Shown piece by piece: positions 57,663-64,000 of a stretch of 64,000 bases of DNA. The translations under genes and the position numbers were made by a program. Positions within the stretch are counted from its first letter, which is position 1, and the number at the start of each line of letters is the position of its first letter. Below the pieces are notes generated by a model that saw nothing but the letters and a program-made list of their open reading frames with translations, ran no database searches and was not told the origin of the DNA. This DNA comes from Blastomonas aquatica. Lineage in GTDB: Bacteria; Pseudomonadota; Alphaproteobacteria; Sphingomonadales; Sphingomonadaceae. The DNA lies in NCBI RefSeq assembly GCF_014639875.1, contig NZ_BMGD01000007.1:50686-114685 (forward strand). Direction: 5' to 3'.

Positions 57663-58913
57663 ATGGCGGGAAGTGCTAGAAAACCGGGGCTTACAGCGGC
57701 ATCAGTCGCTCGCGCGAAGCCCAAAACCATCGATTACAAGCTGTCGGATCGGGACGGGATGTACCTCCTGGTGAAGCCCAGCGGCACGAAATACTGGCGG
57801 ATGAACTACCGTCACTTCGGTAGGCAGCGCACGGTGTCGTTTGGCCGATATCCGGAAGTCAGTTTGGCGGATGCCAGGCAGCGCCTCATTGAGGCCCGAC
57901 GACTTATCGCTGACGGCATCGATCCGGTCGATCAGGCCAAGCTGGACAAGATAGCCGACAGCGTTGCGGCGTCTAACTCCTTTGAGTTGGTGGCAGCCGA
58001 ATGGCTAGAGAAGGTCAGGCTCGAAGACAGAGCCGCTGCATCGATCAAGAAGTATGAGTGGCAACTTGGTCTGGTGACGCCCACCATCGGGCGGCGACCC
58101 ATCTCGAAGATCACTGCCCATGAGGTTCTGGTTGCCCTCAAGAAGATCGAGCGAACCAAACGGTACTACACGGCAACCAGCGTCAGGACGACCTGCAGTC
58201 AAGTTTTCCGATTTGCCATCGCGACTGCGCGGGCCGAGCGCGACGTGTGCGCTGATCTTCGTGGGGCGCTGGTGACGCCCAAGGTTTTGCACCGCGCTGC
58301 GATCACCACGCCGAACGAAGCAGGGGCTTTGCTGCGATCAATTGATGACTACGAGGGCGACGTTCTCACCCGTATTGCCATGCAGCTCCTCGCCCACGTT
58401 TTTGTCCGCCCCGGCGAGCTTCGTCATGCCGAATGGGCGGAGTTCGATTTTGGCCGAAAGGTATGGACGATCCCTGCGCACAAGATGAAGATGCGCAGAC
58501 CCCACGCCGTGCCCTTGTCGCGCCAAGCTTTGGACATCTTGCGCCAGATTGAGCACGACGCGGCCTACAGCGTCTATCTTTTTCCATCATTGCGGTCAGT
58601 CAATCGACCGATGTCGGACAACACCATCAACGGCGCGCTGCGCAGAATGGGTTACACCAAGAACGAAATGACCGCGCACGGCTTCCGCGCCATGGCAGCC
58701 ACACTACTCAATGAGATGGGAACCTGGAATAGTGACGCCATTGAGCGGCAACTTGCCCACGTCGAAGCCAATGCCGTTCGGAGAGCCTATACACGCGGGC
58801 AATATTGGGAAGAGAGAGTGCGCATGATGCAGCATTGGTCCGACTATCTTGAACAGCTCAAGGGCGGGGCAACGGTTTTGCGTCCGAAGTTTCCACAGGC
58901 AGCTCGTGGCTGA
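57663..58913 (+). CDS. int: P4-type tyrosine recombinase / integrase
   Basis: This 416-residue site-specific recombinase has an N-terminal arm-type DNA-binding domain (DUF4102-like, residues about 8-95, 'LSDRDGMYLLVKPSGTKYWR'), a core-binding domain (about 105-190) and a C-terminal catalytic domain. The catalytic set is visible: Arg249 ('FVRPGELR'), His339 and Arg342 ('AHGFRAMA'), His366 ('LAHVEAN') and Tyr376 ('RRAYTRGQYW'). It should drive insertion and excision of the island at tRNA-Gly. The length is normal and the frame intact. Confidence 0.95.
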   Translation: MAGSARKPGLTAASVARAKPKTIDYKLSDRDGMYLLVKPSGTKYWRMNYRHFGRQRTVSFGRYPEVSLADARQRLIEARRLIADGIDPVDQAKLDKIADSVAASNSFELVAAEWLEKVRLEDRAAASIKKYEWQLGLVTPTIGRRPISKITAHEVLVALKKIERTKRYYTATSVRTTCSQVFRFAIATARAERDVCADLRGALVTPKVLHRAAITTPNEAGALLRSIDDYEGDVLTRIAMQLLAHVFVRPGELRHAEWAEFDFGRKVWTIPAHKMKMRRPHAVPLSRQALDILRQIEHDAAYSVYLFPSLRSVNRPMSDNTINGALRRMGYTKNEMTAHGFRAMAATLLNEMGTWNSDAIERQLAHVEANAVRRAYTRGQYWEERVRMMQHWSDYLEQLKGGATVLRPKFPQAARG

Positions 58914-59296
58914 TGTCTGGAATTGGGCCGTTAGCTGAATGGCGGGTTTTGGGTAGCGAGTGTTGGAAATCGACCGTGCGATTTGCCACTCGGCAACGCT
59001 AATGGCCTTCAGCGTTGTTAATGTGGGCGCCGGTTTTCAGATGAAACGCAGCATTCGGGTCGCGCTACCGGCTGCTTGGCTTTGCGCTCCATTCCGGTCG
59101 TAGCTCGGAAAGAAACCGCTGCGAAACCAGCCGCTACCAGAGGGTCTGGCGCGTCAATCGAGGGCCCGGTCCGGGGCTGAGACAAAATCGCCGTTCGATA
59201 ACAAAAATATCGAGAGACAACATTGCAATACGGTTGTGACAGGAGCCAAATTCTCGGCTATTCACCAAATACCATCTGTTCGATCGCGAGGTTCGC
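58914..59296. other. Intergenic region between integrase and the large STAND gene
   Basis: These 383 bp contain no gene I can support. Several short repeats with GAATGGCGGGTTTTGGG and GAAAGAAACCGCTGC wording look like degenerate intergenic repeats. The end carries GAGG at 59288-59291, the RBS of the next gene, after an in-frame TGA at about 59242. Confidence 0.4.
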
Positions 59297-62191
59297 TTGG
59301 CCGAAAACCCAGACTCCGCGAATTCCAGCGGCGAATATTCTTCAGTTGATGGCCCTGCGGTCATTGATGAAAAGCAGCTCATTCGGATCGAGGCCGTTCA
59401 TCGGGGCCTCCTTTACCAGCACCTATATGGTGCGATGTGCCTGCTCTTGGCTGGAGCCGCCCGCGTTCAACAAATCGTTGTTGAAGGCGACGAGGATGTT
59501 GAGGTCGTGCTGCACGATCGGCGGATATATGTGCAGATAAAGACGCGTATTGGAAAACTCGCTGCGGGTGACATTTCCGGCGCGCTGGAGCGATTTAACG
59601 ACATTCGGGCGAAACACGCCAATGGCGACCGTCCTGGCGTTCCGAGCTTTGTGATCGTGTCGAATGCTGCGCTGAATGGCCCGTTGGAAAAGCAGCTAGC
59701 ATCCGCGGATTGGCCGAAGGACGTCAAACTGCACTGGTCGGACGGACCTGAACTAAAGGAAGAGTGCCTGCCTCACCCGCCTCGCGATCTCGCTGATGCG
59801 GTCTCGAAATGCTCTGAGCTCGCAAGTCAACTTCCCTACGCGCTGCTCCGGCCAGAAACACTGACATGGAAGCTATCCAGTCAGGTGATGTTGGCATCAG
59901 CAGGATCTCCACCGCGGAAGAGTCATAGCTTTTCATCGGCTGAGCTCCCTGAGCTCTTCGAGCAGTTGATCGTCCAGATGCAGGAGATGCCTGCGCCCCC
60001 TACGGTCTATCGCGCGCAGATCAACGAACCAGCATTGCTGGCAGAACAGCCTGTCCGGATCATCGTGGGACTTTCGGGTGCCGGTAAGACTGCATGGGTC
60101 GCGGAGGCGGCGCAGCATACCCCCCTGCCTGTCACCTACATTGACGTCGTAGAGATGCCCGGCCCCGCGCTTGCCTCTGCCATAGCGCGTGAAGTCGCAG
60201 GCAGCATGTATGGACGCTCGACCGGCAAGCTCGGCGAAATTCTGCTGCCGGGCGCAAGTGGCCTCGACATGCTGGGAACCCTGAGCGTCACGCTCGGAAA
60301 AGAGGGTCTGCATGCCAATGTTGTCATCGACAATGCTCACCGAATCCCGGCAACAGACATCGAGGCGATCGTCAGTCGCGCGCCGAACATGCGCCTGCTC
60401 CTCCTTTGCCAGCCGAGCTCGGAAGTTGCGGCGCTCGAGGCGCGGTTTAGCATCCAGGCGGAGGCGCTCAGCGGATGGGATGAAGATACAATCGCAGCGG
60501 CAACGCATAATGCGGGCTGCATCGCGAACTTTGCGGACTGCCAACGCTTTTCGCGTTTGACCGGTGGCCTGCCCTTCTATGTGGTCAACGCAGCTGCCGT
60601 CGCTGCACGTGACTATGGCGGATCGATAGAAAGCTTCTGCGAGGATGTAGAAGCTCAGACCCACATCGTTGAGACGGCGCAGGAGATCATTTTGCGGAGG
60701 GCCTTCGAAGGCTTTTCTACCGACGTTCGGGAAAGCGTTGCCGTGCTCAGTGTTGCCGATGTTGCGCTATCCAAGGATGAGGCAACCAAGTTGTTGCAGG
60801 GTGCTTGCGGTCTCGAACTGAAAGGAGCGGCCGCGCGATTGCGATCTCTGCCCTCGACCGGCGCACTCGAGCTGATCGGCATGACGGGTCTCAAAATACA
60901 CGATGCTATGCGGATGCTTGGCAGGGCCGAGCTCACCACGCGCGGAGCTGACCTTGAGAAAAAGGCTCGAGAGGTACTTCGCGGCATCATAATGCGTTCG
61001 ATCCGTGAGGACTGGAGCATTGGGAAGCTCAACCTTCTAATTCGTCTGTTCGGTCAGCTGGGCGACGCGATGATACTTGTTCAGTTCGCGACAGACGAGC
61101 TTTTTCACGAAATGGGCGTCTGGCCTGAAATCGAACCTTATCTTCTGGCGATTGCAGCTGACGAGGCAGCTGAGGCTGGAATCCGGCTCTGGGCGCTCGA
61201 TGGCCTGGTGTTCAATGACCTACGAACCGGGCAAACCGAGACAGGCGAGACCCGTATCGATGCGATGAAGGCTCTTCTCGACGAACATGATCTTGGTGAG
61301 GACGAATGGCTTGCTTGGGGCATGAAGCGAATGCTGCTCAAGTCGATGGTCGGTGACGCCGAAGGGGTCGACGAGATGCTGGGACTCGTGCAAGAGCGCA
61401 TCCCAGCCAAGGCCGAGCACATGCGCGTCTTCCGGTACAACCGCGCGGTCGCCTTTTTCAAGTTGGGGGACAACACGACGGCCATAGCCGAAGCGGCCCA
61501 ATTGGTCGAAGAATATTATGATGTCCTTGGCTTGACGCCTGAGGATGTCATAGGCCGTAATCCTCCTCAGCTCCGGCCCTTTCTGCCCAAAGACCGCGAT
61601 AATACCGACCAGCTGAAACATCTGGCGGACACACTCGATCTCCTCGCCCAAGCGGCAGGCAAGAAGAGCCAGCGCTCCACCATGGCCCGTATCCACGCCA
61701 TGAAATTCTACGAACTTGCCCAAGCTTACTCATCCTTCACTCGCGTCGGGATGGATTTGGTTGACGAACTTGTATGGGTGAATGATTTTGAGTCCGCTCG
61801 GTATGCCATCGAGCGGAATATCTTCCCGGTAGTCCAGGCGATCGGCCTTACGTCCGATGTGCTCGAGCTCAGGGCGCTCTACGCTGTGGTTCTCGCCTAT
61901 TGTGGCGATCATCAAGCGGCAGCGAATGAGGTGCGGCGCCTTGCCCCCTATGAGCAGGCGATGGCTCCCGGGCATCGTGAGGCCTTCCAAGATCAGAAGC
62001 AGATCATCGAAAACGTCCGACGCTATGGTGGCCCACCACAACGCCGCGTGGATATACCCGCCTCGCTCCAGGCACTTTTCGACCAGCGGAGCGGTGTGAG
62101 GCCTACCATAGAACCGCGCAAGAAAGTCGGCCGGAATGAACGCTGCCCTTGCGGTTCAGGCCAGAAATACAAGCGGTGTCACGGTCGCTAG
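59297..62191 (+). CDS. Candidate anti-phage STAND NTPase with Cap4-like nuclease domain and C-terminal SEC-C motif
   Basis: This 964-residue protein starts at TTG 59297 (GAGG 5 nt upstream; no in-frame ATG or GTG after the preceding stop). Residues 30-150 resemble the Cap4/DUF4297 PD-(D/E)XK nuclease: 'RGLLYQHLYGAMCLLL', then acidic Glu63/Asp65/Asp67 and 'YVQIKTR' (Gln80-x-Lys82). Residues 252-450 form a P-loop NTPase with Walker A 'VGLSGAGKTAW' (Lys264), Walker B 'VVIDNAHRI' (Asp345) and a STAND-type 'TGGLPFYV'. Residues 480-930 are helical with a TPR-like part ('YNRAVAFFKLGDNTTAIAEA'). The end 'RNERCPCGSGQKYKRCHGR' is a SEC-C zinc motif. The layout matches Avs-type defence proteins; the SEC-C end is unusual. 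The defence role is inference. Confidence 0.72.
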   Translation: MAENPDSANSSGEYSSVDGPAVIDEKQLIRIEAVHRGLLYQHLYGAMCLLLAGAARVQQIVVEGDEDVEVVLHDRRIYVQIKTRIGKLAAGDISGALERFNDIRAKHANGDRPGVPSFVIVSNAALNGPLEKQLASADWPKDVKLHWSDGPELKEECLPHPPRDLADAVSKCSELASQLPYALLRPETLTWKLSSQVMLASAGSPPRKSHSFSSAELPELFEQLIVQMQEMPAPPTVYRAQINEPALLAEQPVRIIVGLSGAGKTAWVAEAAQHTPLPVTYIDVVEMPGPALASAIAREVAGSMYGRSTGKLGEILLPGASGLDMLGTLSVTLGKEGLHANVVIDNAHRIPATDIEAIVSRAPNMRLLLLCQPSSEVAALEARFSIQAEALSGWDEDTIAAATHNAGCIANFADCQRFSRLTGGLPFYVVNAAAVAARDYGGSIESFCEDVEAQTHIVETAQEIILRRAFEGFSTDVRESVAVLSVADVALSKDEATKLLQGACGLELKGAAARLRSLPSTGALELIGMTGLKIHDAMRMLGRAELTTRGADLEKKAREVLRGIIMRSIREDWSIGKLNLLIRLFGQLGDAMILVQFATDELFHEMGVWPEIEPYLLAIAADEAAEAGIRLWALDGLVFNDLRTGQTETGETRIDAMKALLDEHDLGEDEWLAWGMKRMLLKSMVGDAEGVDEMLGLVQERIPAKAEHMRVFRYNRAVAFFKLGDNTTAIAEAAQLVEEYYDVLGLTPEDVIGRNPPQLRPFLPKDRDNTDQLKHLADTLDLLAQAAGKKSQRSTMARIHAMKFYELAQAYSSFTRVGMDLVDELVWVNDFESARYAIERNIFPVVQAIGLTSDVLELRALYAVVLAYCGDHQAAANEVRRLAPYEQAMAPGHREAFQDQKQIIENVRRYGGPPQRRVDIPASLQALFDQRSGVRPTIEPRKKVGRNERCPCGSGQKYKRCHGR

Positions 62192-62276
62192 GAGTTCGAT
62201 CAGAGCAGCCCGCATTAAGACCTGTAACACGTTTAAGCTGCCCTAGGCATGACGCGTTGCGGAAGTTTCGGCGCGG

Positions 62277-62468
62277 CTAGATGCTTTTTTCGGCCGAGAT
62301 AACTGCGGTCTCGTTGCGATAATCGTTGGCGAGCAATGCGGTCGCAATTCGCTCTACCACAAACACGAGATGAGTCAGCTCAGATAGGCGTTCGTAGGGA
62401 TTTTTATAACGCACTCCTCGCCCCAGCCGCAATAGTGCTTCAAAATGAGCGGCCGCGCTGTCAGCCAC
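62277..62468 (-). CDS. Overlapping frame, possible true C terminus of the metallopeptidase or small separate protein
   Basis: A 63-codon frame from a GTG at 62468 overlaps the end of the metallopeptidase gene by 94 bp in the -1 frame. It reads 'ADSAAAHFEALLRLGRGVRY' then 'KNPYERLSELTHLVFVVERI', a convincing amphipathic helical sequence. The overlapped tail in the main frame ('RPLILKHYCGWGEECVIKIP') does not look like a natural C terminus. A one-base frameshift around 62465-62475 would join them. It could also be a separate small gene. Confidence 0.4.
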   Translation of the reverse strand: MADSAAAHFEALLRLGRGVRYKNPYERLSELTHLVFVVERIATALLANDYRNETAVISAEKSI

Positions 62469-63478
62469 ATGTCAAACAGGGCTTGCCGGTAGGCGTGCGG
62501 GACCTCGGAATAGCCCTGGACGCCAGGGAAGAAGGGGGAGATGCCTTCCTTTTCGCGATACCGGATATGGCAGTACATCGTCGCGGTCAGCACCGCGTGA
62601 TTGACGACGGCCTCGAAGTCCTCGCGCTTAGCCATCCATGGAGCGGTTTTGCTGACGTTGGGGTGTAACATCAGGAGGCCAAGGTTTCGCAGCAGGATGC
62701 GCAGGCGAAATGAGGGATCGGGGTGGCTACCGTTCACGTCGGCGGAATAGACTCGGTCATCCGTTCCGTAGAAGCGCTCGAACATGCAGGTCAGCCCGGC
62801 GGCCAGTGTCCACAGTGAATGCGCCGGGATGACGCCGCCATTAGCTGCCATGATTAGGCCGACGATATTGTTGGTGGCCTCGTGGTCCGCGGCGAGTTCG
62901 CAGACATGGCTGAGTGCCGCACTCGCACCGGTGAGAAGAGCGCCCTTGCTGTCCCGCATCTCGTCGATCTTATTGTCGGCGTTCGCCCAACTGGCCTTCA
63001 GCGTCGCCGCGACCACGCCGTGATTTTGGAACAGGTGCGACTGTTCGTGGAGGTACAGCCAAGCCAGTACGCTGTTCATGATTCGCGTGGTCGCCTCTTC
63101 AGGCGCCAGCTCAACCGGAAGCACGCACCGTGTCCCGTCGCCATAGGCGAGCGGCTCGTACATCATGGCATATTGATCCGTATTGAAATGCTGGACGCAA
63201 AACTGCGGCAGGACGACTGCGTCGCGGTATATCTCGACCGCCGCATCGTAGCTTATCACAATCCTGTCGACCGGAGCGTCGCCGCCGGTCGTCTCGGCCC
63301 ATGCGTCGAAGCCGGGAGCGTTCGTCCAAGCATACTTGAGGGTCCTTGCGGTGCCCGCATATTTTGCGTCGGAGAAGAGCGACTTGGTCTTGCCGATCAC
63401 CTCATCGGCACGGTGCGCAACGTATTGGAGGTTTACAAGGCGGGCTTCGTCGGCAAGCACTTCGGCGTCGGTCGGCAT
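62375..63478 (-). CDS. HExxH zinc metallopeptidase-like protein (candidate defence protease)
   Basis: This 367-residue protein has the zincin motif 'WLYLHEQSHLFQNHG' (His144, Glu145, His148) and, about 46 residues later, 'CELAADHEATNNI' (Glu194, Asp198), the ExxAD pattern of gluzincins. No signal peptide or membrane helix is seen, so it is probably cytoplasmic. Phage-exclusion proteases such as Lit share an HExxH core, but direct homology is not shown here. It converges on the STAND gene inside the island. GGAGA lies 10 nt before the ATG. The last 30 residues may be out of frame: an overlapping frame to 62277 looks more protein-like. Confidence 0.6.
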   Translation of the reverse strand: MPTDAEVLADEARLVNLQYVAHRADEVIGKTKSLFSDAKYAGTARTLKYAWTNAPGFDAWAETTGGDAPVDRIVISYDAAVEIYRDAVVLPQFCVQHFNTDQYAMMYEPLAYGDGTRCVLPVELAPEEATTRIMNSVLAWLYLHEQSHLFQNHGVVAATLKASWANADNKIDEMRDSKGALLTGASAALSHVCELAADHEATNNIVGLIMAANGGVIPAHSLWTLAAGLTCMFERFYGTDDRVYSADVNGSHPDPSFRLRILLRNLGLLMLHPNVSKTAPWMAKREDFEAVVNHAVLTATMYCHIRYREKEGISPFFPGVQGYSEVPHAYRQALFDMWLTARPLILKHYCGWGEECVIKIPTNAYLS

Positions 63479-63886
63479 GGAATGGTCGTCTCCGGTGAGC
63501 GGCGACGCCGCCGTGGCAAAGCTTCTTTGTTTAATTGCTATAAGCTCTCGTTATGCCAATGCTGGCGGCCTTGAGGTATCCCTCATTTTTTAATGACGAT
63601 CAAAAGGCCAGCTTGGAGCGCTTTCGGACGGCAAGCTGCCCGACTGTTTTTGTCCTAACGTTGGCAGTTTACCACGTTGATCATTCCTGCCCGACCGAAT
63701 GACCGCTTTCGGGCTCGCCGCTGGCTTCGTTGAATGACCGTTTATAGGGCGCAATGCTGACTGGCGGCTTACCGAACTGATCGTGTTCTGCAATGCTTTC
63801 GCGCGCAAGGTAGGATGAGCCCTTGTCAGTTCTGATGGTTCGGACAAACCTCCAGCACGTTCTTGACCTCGATCGGGTCGGCCCGC
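63479..63886. other. Intergenic region between metallopeptidase and AlpA-like genes
   Basis: These 408 bp hold no gene I can support. An 85-codon minus-strand frame (63590-63847) has no domain, no RBS and an unlikely composition. Short direct repeats of GAATGACCG occur at about 63698 and 63734. AT-rich DNA around 63515-63595 could hold the minus-strand promoter of the metallopeptidase gene. Confidence 0.35.
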
Positions 63887-64000
63887 TCAGTCGGCAACCT
63901 CATAGAACATCGGGTTCCGCAGCCAGTCCTCGATAGCCGATTCCCGCCACCCGCAGCATCGCTCGGCGAGCTTGACCTGCTTCGGAAAAGTGCCTGCTTG
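63887..64000 (-). CDS. AlpA-family phage transcriptional regulator, partial (runs off right end)
   Basis: The last 37 codons of a minus-strand gene read 'QAGTFPKQVKLAERCCGWRE' then 'SAIEDWLRNPMFYEVAD' and a TGA. The G-x-FP-x-x-x-KL ... GW-x-x-x-x-I-x-x-WL pattern is that of AlpA-type winged-helix/excisionase-like proteins of P4-like prophages and islands. AlpA activates integrase genes in some elements. The N terminus lies beyond the window. Confidence 0.75.
   Translation of the reverse strand, partial: QAGTFPKQVKLAERCCGWRESAIEDWLRNPMFYEVAD

Noticed and set aside
63590..63847. 85-codon minus-strand frame in the island
   Set aside because: No RBS, no domain, low-complexity composition and a position between island genes; more likely intergenic DNA.

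Overview
The window is GC-rich alphaproteobacterial chromosome. Its most diagnostic part is a photosynthesis gene cluster for bacteriochlorophyll a and a type-II reaction centre (bchIDO-crtF-bchCXYZ-pufBALMC). This sits among ordinary aerobic housekeeping genes (bamD, a TonB-dependent receptor, smc, uvrB, mutY, nudC, argD/argF, proABC). The combination fits an aerobic anoxygenic phototroph of the Sphingomonadales (Erythrobacter/Porphyrobacter/Blastomonas-like). The taxonomic call is inference from gene content and style; no marker gene such as 16S rRNA is present.

Layout. 1-3.4 kb: the end of a TPR protein coupled to a fatty acid hydroxylase/sterol desaturase, a LysR regulator and a YkgJ-type cysteine-cluster protein. 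3.5-8.6 kb: a proline block, with putP, proA and proC on the minus strand and proB divergent. 8.7-11.4 kb: tRNA-Arg(CCG), then argD and argF. 11.4-20.8 kb: bamD, a TonB-dependent receptor, a PH-domain membrane protein, an M20 peptidase, a PhyH-type oxygenase of unusual composition, creD and an acyl-CoA dehydrogenase. 20.8-34.7 kb: the photosynthesis cluster, all on the plus strand, with ATGA overlaps between most genes, one PpsR/CrtJ-type site (TGT-N12-ACA) upstream of each half (bchI and bchC), and a repeat-derived terminator after pufC. 34.7-42.1 kb: small membrane proteins, an HNH protein, an M20 amidohydrolase, a VOC protein, a serine hydrolase, an EF-hand/DUF3617 lipoprotein and uvrB; palindromic dispersed repeats are dense here. 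42.2-43.4 kb: two different toxin-antitoxin pairs in tandem (hicAB, higBA). 43.5-57.3 kb: an exported KatG, an AsmA protein, smc, two DsbA-like proteins, a DciA-like protein, mutY, a Tat-exported serine hydrolase and nudC.

57.4 kb to the right end is a genomic island. A tyrosine integrase lies just downstream of tRNA-Gly(TCC), and an AlpA-like regulator runs off the right edge. Between them are two candidate defence genes in convergent orientation. One is a 964-residue protein with an N-terminal Cap4/DUF4297-like PD-(D/E)XK nuclease region, a STAND-type P-loop NTPase, a helical/TPR-like C-terminal half and a terminal SEC-C zinc motif. The other is an HExxH...ExxAD metalloprotease with a possible frameshift near its end. 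This pair is the best candidate in the window for an undescribed anti-phage (Avs-like) system.

The window also carries several families of imperfect palindromic repeats. One copy is inserted in frame within bchD, and one supplies the N-terminal coding sequence of a secreted serine hydrolase.
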